The notes below the pieces were generated by a model. The model was not told where the DNA came from and did no database searches. It worked only from the letters and a program-made list of their open reading frames with translations. This document shows, in pieces, positions 15,080 to 24,609 of a DNA stretch of 64,000 bases; within the stretch, counting starts at the first letter, position 1, and every line of letters starts with the position of its first letter. Made by a program: the position numbers and the translations under genes. The stretch is from Variovorax sp. V93 (GTDB lineage Bacteria; Pseudomonadota; Gammaproteobacteria; Burkholderiales; Burkholderiaceae_C): NCBI RefSeq assembly GCF_041154485.1, contig NZ_AP028669.1, forward strand, positions 1,426,001 through 1,490,000, given 5' to 3'.

Positions 15080-15109
15080 GCGGAACGCGTTGCGGAACGA
15101 ACGCGGAAC
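15080..15109. repeat. Three direct GCGGAAC repeats beside the tRNA attachment site
   Basis: GCGGAAC occurs at 15080-15086, 15092-15098 and 15103-15109, spaced 12 and 11 bases, about one helical turn each. They lie 30 bases from the 3' end of tRNA-Leu, where integrase or excisionase arm sites would be expected. The function is inferred. Confidence 0.45.
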
Positions 15110-15138
15110 TAGCTGCGAAAATGATAGCTGAAGAGCTA

Positions 15139-15223
15139 TGGTGCCCGGGGCCGGAATCGAACCGGCACACCTTTCGGTGGGGGATTTTGAGTCCCCTGCG
15201 TCTACCAATTTCACCACCCGGGC
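15139..15223 (-). tRNA. tRNA-Leu (anticodon CAA)
   Basis: The minus strand reads a complete class II tRNA of 85 bases with encoded CCA. The acceptor stem GCCCGGG pairs with CCCGGGC. The anticodon stem GGGGA/TCCCC holds loop CTCAAAA, giving anticodon CAA. A variable arm and the TTCGAAT T-loop are present. Its 3' end faces the prophage, the usual orientation for phage integration into a tRNA gene. Confidence 0.95.
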
Positions 15224-15301
15224 ACATCCGGAAGGAAGCCCAAAATTATGGCACAGTGGCAATATGAATTGCCCCCACGCTCATCACTTCGTGTATTCGC
15301 T

Positions 15302-15335
15302 GCCCCCCGAGGGGGCGCTCAACGCCCTTTGGGCG
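15302..15335. repeat. Intergenic palindromic element (GCCCCC/GGGGGC type)
   Basis: GCCCCC-CGA-GGGGGC is followed by CGCCC-TTT-GGGCG, giving two small perfect hairpins just before cysM. A similar two-hairpin element occurs at 28674-28738. Such elements are scattered in Comamonadaceae genomes as far as I recall. Confidence 0.5.
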
Positions 15336-15352
15336 GCCATGCGGGCGTTGCC

Positions 15353-16255
15353 ATGAACTATCCGACGATCGAAGACGCCATCGGCAAGACCCCCCTGGTG
15401 GCACTGCAACGCATCGATGCGGCCGAGAACGCCAGGCGCGGCAATGTCATCCTGGGCAAGCTGGAAGGCAACAATCCCGCGGGCTCGGTGAAGGACCGCC
15501 CCGCGCTCTCGATGATCAAGCGCGCCGAGGAGCGCGGCGAAATCAAGCCCGGCGACACGCTGATCGAAGCCACCTCGGGCAACACCGGCATCGCGCTGGC
15601 CATGGCTGCGGCCATCAAGGGCTACCGCATGGTGCTGATCATGCCGGAGGACCTGTCCGTCGAGCGCGCCCAGACCATGAAGGCCTTCGGCGCCGAATTG
15701 GTGCTCACGCCCAAGAGCGGCGGCATGGAATACGCGCGCGACCTGGCCGAGCAGATGGTGGCGCAGGGCAAGGGCCGCGTGCTCGACCAGTTCGCCAACG
15801 CCGACAACCCGCGCATCCACTACGAGACCACCGGCCCCGAGATCTGGGCCGACACCAAGGGCAAGATCACGCATTTCGTGAGCGCCATGGGCACCACTGG
15901 CACCATCACCGGCGTCTCGCGATTCCTGAAGGAAAAGAACCCCGCGGTGCGCATCATCGGCGCGCAGCCGGCCGAAGGTTCGCGCATTCCGGGCATCCGC
16001 AAGTGGCCGGCCGAATACCTGCCCAAGATCTACGAACCGAGCCGCGTCGACGAGGAGATCAGCGTGAGCCAGGACAATGCCGAGGAAATGTGCCGGCGCC
16101 TCGCGCGCGAGGAAGGCATCTTCGGCGGCATCTCCGCGGCCGGCGCGCTCTGGGTGGCGCTCGAGGTTGCCAAGACGGTCGAGAACGCGACCATCGTGTT
16201 CGTGGTCTGCGACCGCGGCGACCGCTATCTGTCGACCGGCGTGTTTCCTGCCTGA
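15353..16255 (+). CDS. cysM: Cysteine synthase B
   Basis: This 300-aa PLP enzyme makes cysteine from O-acetylserine with sulfide or thiosulfate. PLP-binding Lys48 lies in NPAGSVKDRPA, the substrate-binding TSGNTG is at 74-79, and the phosphate-binding GTTGT loop is near 180. The overall sequence, including the C-terminal RGDRYLSTGVF, is CysM-like. The ATG chosen is the first one that aligns with the family N-terminus (MNYPTIEDAIGKTPLV). It is the first core gene after the prophage and precedes a Nudix gene by 8 bases. Confidence 0.93.
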   Translation: MNYPTIEDAIGKTPLVALQRIDAAENARRGNVILGKLEGNNPAGSVKDRPALSMIKRAEERGEIKPGDTLIEATSGNTGIALAMAAAIKGYRMVLIMPEDLSVERAQTMKAFGAELVLTPKSGGMEYARDLAEQMVAQGKGRVLDQFANADNPRIHYETTGPEIWADTKGKITHFVSAMGTTGTITGVSRFLKEKNPAVRIIGAQPAEGSRIPGIRKWPAEYLPKIYEPSRVDEEISVSQDNAEEMCRRLAREEGIFGGISAAGALWVALEVAKTVENATIVFVVCDRGDRYLSTGVFPA

Positions 16256-16263
16256 TCGAAGCC

Positions 16264-16842
16264 ATGGCCCACCCCAAGTTCTGCCAGGCCTGTGCCACGC
16301 CGCTCGAATGGATCGCGCTGATGGAAGACGGCGGTCCCAAGGAGCGCCTGCGCTGCCCCTCCTGCGGCCACACGCACTGGAACAATCCCACGCCCGTGCT
16401 CGCGGCCATCGTCGAATACCGAGGCCAGGTGCTGCTGGCGCGAAACGCCGCCTGGCCGGTGAAGATGTACGCGCTGATCACCGGCTTCATGGAGGCCGGC
16501 GAAACGCCCGAGGAGGGCATTGCGCGCGAGGTCAAGGAAGAAACCAACCTCGACGTGAGCGCGGCCAAGCTGGTCGGCGCGTACGACTTCCAGCGCATGA
16601 ACCAGATCATCATTGCCTACCACGTGGTGGCCGATGGCGAGGTGAAGCTTTCGCCCGAACTGCTGGACTACCGCCTCTACGACCTGCCCGACCTCAAGTG
16701 CTGGCCCGCGGGCACCGGCTATGCGCTGGCCGACTGGCTGCGCACCCGGGGGCACGAGCCGGTGTTCTTCACCGCGGCGGAGAACGAGGAGCGGCGGCGC
16801 GGCTTGAACCTGCCGCCCGAGGAGCCGAAGAATGCAGGTTGA
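16264..16842 (+). CDS. Nudix hydrolase with zinc ribbon (NudC-like)
   Basis: This 192-aa protein has an N-terminal zinc ribbon (Cys7, Cys10, Cys31, Cys34 in FCQAC and CPSC). A full Nudix box follows at residues 74-96 (G74, E80, REVKEE at 88-93). The family hydrolyses nucleoside diphosphate derivatives; the zinc ribbon resembles NADH pyrophosphatase types, but the protein is shorter and the substrate is unknown. It starts 8 bases after cysM and its end overlaps the TusA-like gene by 11 bases, so the three form an operon. Confidence 0.85.
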   Translation: MAHPKFCQACATPLEWIALMEDGGPKERLRCPSCGHTHWNNPTPVLAAIVEYRGQVLLARNAAWPVKMYALITGFMEAGETPEEGIAREVKEETNLDVSAAKLVGAYDFQRMNQIIIAYHVVADGEVKLSPELLDYRLYDLPDLKCWPAGTGYALADWLRTRGHEPVFFTAAENEERRRGLNLPPEEPKNAG

Positions 16843-17059
16843 TCGCGAACTCGACACGCGGGGCCTGAACTGCCCGCTGCCCATTCTCAAGGCCAAGAAA
16901 TCGCTCAACGACATGGCGAGCGGCGAGCTGCTGAAGGTGGTGTCGACCGACCCAGGGTCGGTGCGCGACTTCCAGGCCTTTGCGCGCCAGACCGGCAACG
17001 AGCTGGTCGAGCAGCAGACGATCGGCAGCGACTTCATCCATGTGCTGAAGAGGCGCTGA
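16832..17059 (+). CDS. TusA/SirA-family sulfurtransferase-like protein
   Basis: This small 75-aa protein has the family motif GLNCPLPILKAKK with reactive Cys14 and the CPxP pattern. It ends with FIHVLKRR. TusA relays sulfur for tRNA thiolation and other pathways. Cotranscription with cysM fits a sulfur-relay role, but several paralogous families share this fold, so I do not assign the exact partner. A strong terminator follows 10-15 bases downstream. Confidence 0.88.
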   Translation: MQVDRELDTRGLNCPLPILKAKKSLNDMASGELLKVVSTDPGSVRDFQAFARQTGNELVEQQTIGSDFIHVLKRR

Positions 17060-17073
17060 CCGGAACAAAAGAA

Positions 17074-17100
17074 AAGGGCCCCGTCGGGGCCCTTCTTCTT
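17074..17100. terminator. Bidirectional rho-independent terminator
   Basis: AAGGGCCCC (17074-17082), a 3-base loop, then GGGGCCCTT (17086-17094) form a perfect 9-bp stem flanked by A-rich and CTTCTT sequence. It separates the rightward cysM operon from the converging galU gene and can serve both. Confidence 0.88.
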
Positions 17101-17990
17101 CAGAGTTCCAGGCTCTTGAGGTATTCGCGGAACTGCGCACCGACCTCGGGGTGCGCCAGCGCAAGCTCCACCGAGGCTTGCAGGAAGCCTTCCTTGCTGC
17201 CGCAGTCGTAGCGGATGCCCTTGTAGGCATACGCGTAGACCGATTCCTTCTTCATCAGCGCCGCGATGCCGTCGGTGAGCTGGATCTCGCCGCCCGCGCC
17301 CTTGGGCTGGTTGCGGATCTCGTCGAACACGCCGGGCGTGAGGATGTAGCGGCCCGCCACGCCGAGGCGCGAGGGAGCCTTGTCCGGCGAAGGCTTCTCG
17401 ATCATGCGATCGACCTTCACGAGATCGTCGCCGATGGATTCGCCCGCCACGATGCCGTAGCGCTTGACGTGTTCGAGCGGCACTTCCTGCACCGCGAGCA
17501 CTGAAGAACCGAGCTTGCCGAAGGCGGCCGTCATCTGCGCGAGCACAGGTGCGCCGCCCACGGGGCCGACCATCAGGTCGTCGGCCAGCAGCACGGCGAA
17601 GGGCTCGTTGCCCACCAGGTGTTCGGCGCACAGCACGGCATGGCCGAGTCCGAGCATGCGCGGCTGGCGCACGTAGGAGCAGGTCATGTCGTCGGGCATG
17701 ACCGAGCGCGCGATGTTGAGCAGTTCGAGCTTGCCGCTGGCCTCGAGCTGGCTCTCGAGTTCGTAGGCGGTGTCGTAGTGGTCTTCGATGGCACGTTTGT
17801 TTCGGCCAGTTACGAAAATCATGTCGCGAATGCCCGCCGCGTAGGCTTCCTCAACCGCGTACTGGATGAGTGGCTTGTCGACAACCGGCAGCATTTCCTT
17901 GGGCTGCGCCTTGGTGGCGGGCAGAAAGCGGGTGCCGAAACCTGCAACAGGAAATACGGCCTTGCGGATGCGTGTCGAGGGAGTGGGCAT
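17100..17990 (-). CDS. galU: UTP--glucose-1-phosphate uridylyltransferase
   Basis: This 296-aa protein makes UDP-glucose for polysaccharide and nucleotide-sugar synthesis. The nucleotidyltransferase signature [25 protein letters not shown] is at residues 12-36. Further markers are [33 protein letters not shown] and KPSPDKAPS. Length is typical. The ATG at 17990 gives the standard N-terminus; longer in-frame extensions upstream have no family match. It lies behind valS on the same strand with a gap of about 109 bases. Confidence 0.95.
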   Translation of the reverse strand: MPTPSTRIRKAVFPVAGFGTRFLPATKAQPKEMLPVVDKPLIQYAVEEAYAAGIRDMIFVTGRNKRAIEDHYDTAYELESQLEASGKLELLNIARSVMPDDMTCSYVRQPRMLGLGHAVLCAEHLVGNEPFAVLLADDLMVGPVGGAPVLAQMTAAFGKLGSSVLAVQEVPLEHVKRYGIVAGESIGDDLVKVDRMIEKPSPDKAPSRLGVAGRYILTPGVFDEIRNQPKGAGGEIQLTDGIAALMKKESVYAYAYKGIRYDCGSKEGFLQASVELALAHPEVGAQFREYLKSLEL

Positions 17991-18099
17991 GGACAATTTG
18001 GGCGTCTGTTCGTTCAGTTGAAGAAGAAGGTTTGATGGCTCAACGGCGGCATGGAAATGCCGTCGTTGCCATGCTAAACCTTGCCCAGACCCACGTGTG

Positions 18100-20979
18100 T
18101 CAGCCGAGACGCACAAGCTGGTCGCGAAGACGCTCCAGCGTGGTGCTGAAATCGGCCAGGCGCTTGCGCTCCTGTTCGATCACGGCCGGCGGTGCCTTAG
18201 CCACAAAGGCTTCGTTTCCAAGCTTGCCGTTCACCTTGAGGATCTCGCCCTCGATGCGAGCAATTTCCTTGCCGATGCGCGCGCGCTCGGCGGCCTTGTC
18301 GATTTCCATGTGCAGGCACAGGCGCGCCGTGCCGACCACGGCCACCGGCGCCGCTTCGGCCGCCGCCGACCACGAAGCCTCGTCGTCGAAGACCTTCACT
18401 TCCTTGAGCTTGGCCAGGGCCTGCAGCACCGGCGCCGCATCGCGCAGGAAGGCCGCGCCCTCGGCATCGTCGGCCACCGCATAGAGCGGCAGGCGCACCG
18501 CGGGCGACACATTCATTTCGCCGCGCAGCGTGCGGCAGGCATCGACCAGCGCCTTCAGGCGCGCCACATGCGCTTCGGCCGCTTCGTCGATCTTCTCGGG
18601 CTGGCTCTTGGGGTAGGCCGCGATCATGATCGATTCGCCCTCGCGTCCGGCGACGGGCGCCACCTTCTGCCAGAGCTCCTCGGTGATGAACGGAATCACC
18701 GGATGCGCGAGGCGCAGCAAGGCCTCGAGCGTGCGGATCAGCGTGCGGCGCGTGGCGCGTTTCTGCGCATCGTCGCCGGTCTGGATCTGCACCTTGGCGA
18801 TCTCCAGGTACCAGTCGCAGAACTCGTCCCAGGCGAACTGGTAGATGGCGTTGGCCACGTTGTCGAGCCGGTATTCCTCGAAGCCCTTGGCCACTTCGGC
18901 CTCGACGCGCTGCAGCTGCGAGGCGATCCAGAAATCGGCGCGGCTGAACTTCAGGTAGCCGTGCGCCGGTCCGCCGACCTTGCATTCTTCCTTCGTGTGC
19001 TCGCGCAGGCCGCAGTCCTGTCCTTCGCAGTTCATCAGCACGAAGCGCGTGGCGTTCCAGAGCTTGTTGCAGAAGTTGCGGTAGCCCTCGCAGCGCTTGC
19101 TGTCGAAGTTGATGCTGCGGCCGAGCGAGGCGAGCGATGCGAAGGTGAAGCGCAATGCATCGGCGCCGAAGGCCGGAATGCCGTCCGGAAATTCCTTCTG
19201 CGTGTTCTTGCGCACCGCGGGCGCGGTCTCGGGCTTGCGCAAACCCTGCGTGCGCTTGTCGAGCAGTTCGGGCAGTGCGATGCCGTCGATCAGGTCCACC
19301 GGGTCGAGCACGTTGCCTTCGGACTTGCTCATCTTCTTGCCCTGTGCATCGCGCACCAGGCCGTGGATGTACACGTCCTTGAACGGCACCTTGCCCGTGA
19401 AGTGCTTGGTCATCATGATCATCCGGGCGACCCAGAAGAAGATGATGTCGTAGCCCGTCACGAGCACCGTGGAGGGCAGGTACAGCGCGAGGTCTTCAGT
19501 CTTCTCGGGCCAGCCGAGCGAGGAGAAGGGCACCAGCGCCGACGAATACCAGGTGTCGAGCACGTCCTCGTCGCGGCGAAGCGTCTTGCCCGGTGCCTTG
19601 GCCTGCGCCTCGGCCTCGTCGTGCGCGACGTACACCTTGCCGTCTTCGTCGTACCAGGCGGGGATCTGGTGGCCCCACCAGAGCTGGCGTGAGATGGTCC
19701 AGTCCTGGATGTTCTCCATCCAGTGGTTGTAGGTGTTGACCCAGTTCTCGGGCACGAAGCGCACCTCGCCGGTCTTCACCACGTCGATGGCCTTCTGCGC
19801 GATCGACTGGCCGTCGGCGCCGGGGCGCGTCATGGCCACGTACCACTGGTCGGTGAGCATCGGCTCGACGATGGCGCCGGAGCGCGCGCAGCGCGGCACC
19901 ATGAGCTTGTGCTTCTTCACCTCGACCAGGAGGCCGAGCGCATCGAGGTCGGCCACGATGGCCTTGCGCGCCACGAAGCGGTCCATGCCGCGGTATTTCT
20001 CGGGCGCGTTGTCGTTGATGGTGGCGTCGAGCGCGAGGATGCCGATCAGCTCGAGCTTGTGGCGCTGGCCGACGGCATAGTCGTTGTAGTCGTGCGCGGG
20101 CGTGACCTTGACCACGCCGGTGCCGAATTCCTTGTCGACGTAGTCGTCGGCAATGATGGGAATCAGCCGATCCACGAGCGGCAGCTTCACGCGCTGGCCA
20201 ATCAGGTGCCTGTAGCGCTCGTCTTCGGGGTGGACCATCACGGCGGTGTCGCCGAGCATGGTCTCGGGCCGCGTGGTGGCCACGGTCAGCGTGCCGCTGC
20301 CGTCTTCGAGGGGGTAGGCAATGTGCCAGAGCGAGCCGTCTTCCTCTTCGCTTTCCACTTCGAGGTCGCTCACCGAGGTCTTGAGCACCGGGTCCCAGTT
20401 GCCCAGGCGCTTGCCGCGGTAGATCAGGCCTTCCTCGTAGAGCGAGACAAAAGTCTGCGTGACCACCTTCGAGAGGTCGTCGTCCATCGTGAAGTATTCG
20501 CGGCTCCAGTCGACCGTGTCGCCCATGCGGCGCATCTGCTCGGTGATGGTGTTGCCCGATTTTTCCTTCCATTCCCACACGCGTGCCACGAAATTCTTGC
20601 GGCCCAGGTCATGGCGGCTGATCTTCTGCTCCTGCAGCTGGCGCTCCACCACGATCTGCGTTGCGATGCCCGCATGGTCGGTGCCCGGTACCCACAGCGT
20701 GTTGTCGCCCTTCATGCGGTGGTAGCGTGCCAGGCTGTCCATGATGGTCTGGTTGAAGGCATGGCCCATGTGCAGCGTGCCCGTCACGTTGGGCGGCGGC
20801 AGCTGGATCGCGAACGAATCGGCGCCTTCCATGGGCTGCTGCGTGCCGCGGAAACCGGCCTTGGCGTAGCCGCGCTGCTCCCATTCGGGGCCCCAGTGCG
20901 CCTCGATGGCGGCGGGTTCGAACGACTTGGAGAGGCTCTCCAGTCCAGGCTGGGCGGAAGGGGTGGTGGGTTCGCTCAT
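18100..20979 (-). CDS. valS: Valyl-tRNA synthetase
   Basis: This 959-aa class I aminoacyl-tRNA synthetase charges tRNA-Val. The HIGH-type motif [10 protein letters not shown] is at about residues 64-73 and the KMSKS loop (KKMSKSEGN) near 550. The editing domain and a C-terminal coiled coil (about 895-955) are intact. I chose [10 protein letters not shown] as start because the upstream extension is not conserved-looking and runs into the yaaA promoter region. Confidence 0.95.
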   Translation of the reverse strand: MSEPTTPSAQPGLESLSKSFEPAAIEAHWGPEWEQRGYAKAGFRGTQQPMEGADSFAIQLPPPNVTGTLHMGHAFNQTIMDSLARYHRMKGDNTLWVPGTDHAGIATQIVVERQLQEQKISRHDLGRKNFVARVWEWKEKSGNTITEQMRRMGDTVDWSREYFTMDDDLSKVVTQTFVSLYEEGLIYRGKRLGNWDPVLKTSVSDLEVESEEEDGSLWHIAYPLEDGSGTLTVATTRPETMLGDTAVMVHPEDERYRHLIGQRVKLPLVDRLIPIIADDYVDKEFGTGVVKVTPAHDYNDYAVGQRHKLELIGILALDATINDNAPEKYRGMDRFVARKAIVADLDALGLLVEVKKHKLMVPRCARSGAIVEPMLTDQWYVAMTRPGADGQSIAQKAIDVVKTGEVRFVPENWVNTYNHWMENIQDWTISRQLWWGHQIPAWYDEDGKVYVAHDEAEAQAKAPGKTLRRDEDVLDTWYSSALVPFSSLGWPEKTEDLALYLPSTVLVTGYDIIFFWVARMIMMTKHFTGKVPFKDVYIHGLVRDAQGKKMSKSEGNVLDPVDLIDGIALPELLDKRTQGLRKPETAPAVRKNTQKEFPDGIPAFGADALRFTFASLASLGRSINFDSKRCEGYRNFCNKLWNATRFVLMNCEGQDCGLREHTKEECKVGGPAHGYLKFSRADFWIASQLQRVEAEVAKGFEEYRLDNVANAIYQFAWDEFCDWYLEIAKVQIQTGDDAQKRATRRTLIRTLEALLRLAHPVIPFITEELWQKVAPVAGREGESIMIAAYPKSQPEKIDEAAEAHVARLKALVDACRTLRGEMNVSPAVRLPLYAVADDAEGAAFLRDAAPVLQALAKLKEVKVFDDEASWSAAAEAAPVAVVGTARLCLHMEIDKAAERARIGKEIARIEGEILKVNGKLGNEAFVAKAPPAVIEQERKRLADFSTTLERLRDQLVRLG

Positions 20980-21086
20980 GGGAAATGCAGAAGCGGCGCC
21001 TTCGGGGGTGCCGTGGGGACAAGATGGGATAGCCGGCGATTTTACCGGGGCCGCCCCGGGGCAGCCCCACCCCACATAATTCCGGG

Positions 21087-21869
21087 ATGCTCTTCCTGCT
21101 CTCCCCTGCGAAATCGCTCGACTACGACACCCCCGTTCCCGCCGAAATCCCCGCCACCCAACCCCATTTCGAAGCCCCCCGCGGCCCCTCGGCCGAACTG
21201 ATCAGGCTGCTGCGCGAGAAGTCGCCGCAGCAGATATCGGAGCTCATGCACCTGTCGGACAAGCTCTCTGCGCTCAACGTGGCGCGCTACCAGGCCTGGT
21301 CCGGCAAGAGCACGCCGCAGAACGCGCGCCAGGCCGCCTTCGCGTTCGACGGCGACGTCTACGGGGGGCTGGACGCGCGCTCGCTCACGCCCGCGCAGCT
21401 GGCCTGGGCGCAGGAGCACGTGTGCATCCTGAGCGGCCTCTACGGCCTCTTGCGCCCGCTCGACCTGCTGCAGCCCTACCGGCTCGAGATGGGCACGCCG
21501 CTTGCCAATCGCCATGGCAAGGACCTGTACGCCTTCTGGGGCCCGCGCATTGCGGAGCACCTGAACCAGCGGCTGGCGGCGGACCGCACGCCCGTGGTGG
21601 TCAATGTGGCCTCGCAGGAATACTTCAGGTCGGTGGACCGGAAGGCGCTCAAGGCGCGCGTGGTCGAATGCGTGTTCGAGGAATGGAAGGGCGACCGCTA
21701 CAAGATCGTGAGCTTCTACGCCAAGCGCGCCCGCGGCCTGCTCGCGCGCTGGGCGGTGCTGCACAAGGCCGCCACGCCCAAGGCGCTGGAAAAATTCGAT
21801 CTCGAGGGTTATGGTTTCGACGCCACGGTATCGACAGCCGAAAGGCTGGTGTTCAGAAGGAAGACTTGA
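21087..21869 (+). CDS. yaaA: Peroxide stress protein YaaA (DUF328)
   Basis: This 260-aa protein starts [16 protein letters not shown], the diagnostic YaaA N-terminus. It continues with [26 protein letters not shown] and [23 protein letters not shown], with [26 protein letters not shown] near the C-terminus. In E. coli YaaA limits intracellular iron and DNA damage under peroxide stress. It is divergent from valS across about 107 bases and is followed after one base by a dioxygenase gene. Confidence 0.93.
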   Translation: MLFLLSPAKSLDYDTPVPAEIPATQPHFEAPRGPSAELIRLLREKSPQQISELMHLSDKLSALNVARYQAWSGKSTPQNARQAAFAFDGDVYGGLDARSLTPAQLAWAQEHVCILSGLYGLLRPLDLLQPYRLEMGTPLANRHGKDLYAFWGPRIAEHLNQRLAADRTPVVVNVASQEYFRSVDRKALKARVVECVFEEWKGDRYKIVSFYAKRARGLLARWAVLHKAATPKALEKFDLEGYGFDATVSTAERLVFRRKT

Positions 21870-21870
21870 T

Positions 21871-22710
21871 ATGTCGCAACCGATCAGTCCGGAGCTCCGG
21901 GAATGGCTGGTGTCGCAGCTCGCGGCAGGGCATTCGGTGCCCGCGCTGCGCGCCTCGATGCGCGCGGCCGGCTGGCAGGACGCGGCCACCGACCTCGCGC
22001 TGGCGCAGCTCGAGGCCGGCTTTCCGCACGTGGAGGTGGCCAGGCCGCGGCGCACCGAGATGCCCGGCCCCGACCTCGAAGGCGCGCCGCTCTACATCGA
22101 CGCGGGGGACCGCCGCGTGCAGGTGCTGCAGACCATGCGGCATCCGCGCGTGGTCGTGTTCGGCAACCTGGTGTCGCCCGAGGAGTGCGAAGGGCTGATC
22201 GCCGCGGCGCGGGTGCGGCTGGCGCGCTCGCTCACGGTCGAGACGCGCACCGGCGGCGAGGTGCTCAACGTCGACCGCACCAGCGAAGGCATGTTCTTCG
22301 AGCGCGGCGAGAACGAGATCGTCTCGCGCCTCGAGCAGCGCATTGCCGCGCTGCTGCGCTGGCCGGTGGAGTTTGGCGAAGGCCTGCAGATCCTGCGCTA
22401 TGCGCCCGGCGCCCAGTACCGCCCGCACTACGACTATTTCGACCCCGGCGAGCCTGGCACGCCCACCATCCTCAAGCGCGGCGGCCAGCGCGTGGCCACG
22501 CTCGTGATGTACCTGCAGGAGCCCGGGCAGGGCGGCGCCACCACCTTCCCCGACGTCGGCCTGGAAGTGGCGCCCGTGCGCGGCACCGGCGTGTTCTTCA
22601 GCTACGAGGAACCCGACCCCGCCACCCGCACGCTGCATGGCGGCGCGCCCGTGCTCGCGGGCGAGAAGTGGGTGGCCACCAAATGGCTGCGCGAACGCGA
22701 ATTCAAATGA
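21871..22710 (+). CDS. 2OG-Fe(II) oxygenase, prolyl-4-hydroxylase-like
   Basis: This 279-aa protein has a C-terminal P4Hc double-stranded beta-helix. Iron ligands are His186 and Asp188 (YRPHYDYF) and His256 (TLHGG), with Lys266 for 2-oxoglutarate. The N-terminal 60 residues form a small helical region (ELREWLVSQLAAGHSVPALRASMRAAGW) often seen in this subgroup. The start has an AGAAGGAAGA ribosome-binding site. It adjoins yaaA and may share its transcript. The substrate is unknown. Confidence 0.87.
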   Translation: MSQPISPELREWLVSQLAAGHSVPALRASMRAAGWQDAATDLALAQLEAGFPHVEVARPRRTEMPGPDLEGAPLYIDAGDRRVQVLQTMRHPRVVVFGNLVSPEECEGLIAAARVRLARSLTVETRTGGEVLNVDRTSEGMFFERGENEIVSRLEQRIAALLRWPVEFGEGLQILRYAPGAQYRPHYDYFDPGEPGTPTILKRGGQRVATLVMYLQEPGQGGATTFPDVGLEVAPVRGTGVFFSYEEPDPATRTLHGGAPVLAGEKWVATKWLREREFK

Positions 22711-22720
22711 CAAGGGCGCG

Positions 22721-23620
22721 ATGAAGCTGCTGGCCAACGGATTGCAGATCGAGGTCGACGACACCGGCGGCGAGGGCCGCCCGGTGGCCCTGCTCATCAT
22801 GGGCCTGGGCATGCAGCTGGTCGGCTGGCCGCAGGACTTCGTGCAGGCGCTGGTCGATGCGGGCTTTCGCGTGGTGCGCCACGACAACCGCGACATCGGC
22901 CTGAGCCAGGGCTTCGACCATGCAGGTACCGGCAACATCGTGTGGGAGAGCATCCGCCAGCGCCTGGGCCTGCAGGTGCGTTCGGCCTACACCCTGCAGG
23001 ACATGGCGCGCGATTCGCTGGGCGTGCTCGACGCGCTGGGCATCAGGCAGGCGCACATCATCGGCGCCTCGATGGGCGGCATGATCGCGCAGCACCTGGC
23101 CGCCGAAGCGCCCGAGCGCGTGACCAGCCTCGTGAGCATCATGAGTTCCAGCGGGGCGCGAGGCCTGCCCGGACCGCGCAGCGACGTTGCCGCCATGCTG
23201 CTGCGCCGGCCCCTGGGCGGCGGCGAGGCCGAGCTGGTGGCGCACAGCATCCGGCTGCTCAGGCTGATCCAGAGCCCCGCCTATCCGCAGAGCACCGAGG
23301 CCTTGGCCGAGCGCCTCACCTTCAGCATGCGCCGCGCCTACCGTCCGGCCGGCATGTTCCGCCAGATGCTCGCGATTGGCGCCGACGCGCGCCGCCCCGA
23401 AGTGCTGCCGCGCATCAAGTGCCCGACGCTGGTGCTGCACGGCGAGGCCGACGCGCTGGTGCCGATGGCGTGCGGGCTGGACACCGCCAAGCGCATTCCG
23501 GGCGCGAAGTTCGTCAGCATTCCCGGCATGGGCCATGACCTGCCGCCCGAGGTGTGTGCCATCCTCGCCCACCACATCGCGCCGTTCCTGCATGCGGCCG
23601 AAGAACACCACAAGCCATGA
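22721..23620 (+). CDS. Alpha/beta hydrolase
   Basis: This 299-aa protein has the alpha/beta-hydrolase fold. The nucleophile elbow is GASMGG with Ser118, the acid is in HGEADALVP (about residue 246) and the His in GMGHDLP (about 271). The oxyanion region is [11 protein letters not shown]. The family includes esterases and lactone or haloalkane hydrolases, and the substrate cannot be told. It begins 10 bases after the dioxygenase gene and overlaps queF by 4 bases (ATGA), so these genes are probably cotranscribed. Confidence 0.85.
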   Translation: MKLLANGLQIEVDDTGGEGRPVALLIMGLGMQLVGWPQDFVQALVDAGFRVVRHDNRDIGLSQGFDHAGTGNIVWESIRQRLGLQVRSAYTLQDMARDSLGVLDALGIRQAHIIGASMGGMIAQHLAAEAPERVTSLVSIMSSSGARGLPGPRSDVAAMLLRRPLGGGEAELVAHSIRLLRLIQSPAYPQSTEALAERLTFSMRRAYRPAGMFRQMLAIGADARRPEVLPRIKCPTLVLHGEADALVPMACGLDTAKRIPGAKFVSIPGMGHDLPPEVCAILAHHIAPFLHAAEEHHKP

Positions 23621-24495
23621 GCCTCGACAACATCCCCCCCGCCAACCCCAACACGCCCGAGCAGTCGCAGCTGGGCCGCGCCTCGGCCTATGCCGACCGG
23701 TACGACCCTTCCTTGCTCTTTCCGATTGCGCGCAGCACCCAGCGCGAAGCCATGGGCATCGCCGCCGGCGCGCTGCCCTTCTTCGGCGCCGATCTCTGGA
23801 CCGCGTTCGAGGTGAGCTGGCTCAACCTGCGCGGCAAGCCCCAGCTGGCCATCGCGCACTTCACCATTCCCTGCGAAACGCCCAACATCATCGAGAGCAA
23901 GTCGTTCAAGCTGTACCTCAACAGCTTCAACAGCACCGCCTTCGCGGGCGTCGAGGCCGTGCGCGACCGACTGCGGGCCGACCTGTCCGAGGCGCTCTGG
24001 CGCGGCAGCGACCAGTCCGCCGGCATCGGCGTGAAACTGCTGGCACCCGACATGTTCGACCGCGAGCCGGTGCACGAACTCGACGGACTCGACCTCGACC
24101 GGCTCGACATCGAGTGCACCCACTACCAGCCCGCGCCCGAGCTGCTGTCGAGCGACACCACCCAGCCGCCGGTGAACGAAACGCTCACCAGCCGCCTGCT
24201 CAAGAGCAACTGCCTCGTCACCGGCCAGCCCGACTGGGGCAGCGTGCAGATCCGCTACAGCGGCCCGGCTATCGACCAGGCCGGCCTGCTCGCGTACATC
24301 GTGAGCTTTCGCAACCACAACGAGTTTCACGAGCCTTGCGTGGAGCGCATGTTCACCGACATCTGGCGCCGCTGCCAGCCCAACAAGCTCGCGGTGTATG
24401 CGCGCTACACGCGGCGCGGCGGGCTCGACATCAATCCGTTCCGCACCAGCTGGCCGCAGGCGCTGCCGCCGAACATCCGCACCGCGCGGCAATAA
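23617..24495 (+). CDS. queF: NADPH-dependent 7-cyano-7-deazaguanine reductase
   Basis: This 292-aa long-form (E. coli type) QueF reduces preQ0 to preQ1 in queuosine synthesis. Markers are [18 protein letters not shown] (residues 85-102), the catalytic Cys199 and Asp206 in [15 protein letters not shown], and HEPCVERMF with [14 protein letters not shown] at the C-terminus. The ATGA overlap with the hydrolase gene sets the start. Other queuosine genes are not in this window. Confidence 0.93.
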   Translation: MSLDNIPPANPNTPEQSQLGRASAYADRYDPSLLFPIARSTQREAMGIAAGALPFFGADLWTAFEVSWLNLRGKPQLAIAHFTIPCETPNIIESKSFKLYLNSFNSTAFAGVEAVRDRLRADLSEALWRGSDQSAGIGVKLLAPDMFDREPVHELDGLDLDRLDIECTHYQPAPELLSSDTTQPPVNETLTSRLLKSNCLVTGQPDWGSVQIRYSGPAIDQAGLLAYIVSFRNHNEFHEPCVERMFTDIWRRCQPNKLAVYARYTRRGGLDINPFRTSWPQALPPNIRTARQ

Positions 24496-24525
24496 GGGAC
24501 GAGGGCGCCGCCGAAGCCCCTCTTC

Positions 24526-24596
24526 GGAAATCCGGAACCCGCAGCCCGGCCCCTGTGGCATTCTGGAACCGCCCGCGACACTGCGGGCGGATTTCC
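24526..24596. other. Nested inverted repeats in the queF-SDR gap
   Basis: GGAAATCCG (24526-24534) pairs perfectly with CGGATTTCC (24588-24596), and GCCCGC with GCGGGC form an inner stem near 24571-24588. It lies just before the SDR ribosome-binding region and may be a terminator-like or regulatory fold. No U-tract follows. Confidence 0.35.
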
Positions 24597-24609
24597 GGAG
24601 CGGACACAC

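Larger units (their letters stand above)
1..15138. mobile_element. Prophage, right-hand part (left end outside window)
   Basis: This block carries lysis, virion, immunity and accessory phage genes and stops at the 3' end of a tRNA-Leu gene. Phage hallmarks are an endolysin, nested Rz/Rz1, long Ala/Pro-rich virion-type proteins, an InPase domain, Arc-like repressors with an ORF6N antirepressor, and many ATGA or TGATG gene overlaps. Core genes begin at once beyond the tRNA with cysM. I see no integrase, terminase, portal or capsid gene, so most of the phage lies to the left. The exact right boundary is inferred from the tRNA. Confidence 0.85.

Noticed and set aside
15080..15109. Possible CRISPR-like array of GCGGAAC repeats
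   Set aside because: Repeats are only 7 bases with 4-5-base gaps. CRISPR repeats are about 23-47 bases with unique spacers of similar size, and no cas gene is present.
15240..15353. N-terminal extension of cysM to an upstream ATG
   Set aside because: The extension runs through the palindromic element, and the family N-terminus starts at MNYPTIEDAIGKTP.
18097..19692. Rightward open frames inside valS
   Set aside because: valS is complete with HIGH and KMSKS motifs on the other strand; the rightward translation is low-complexity.
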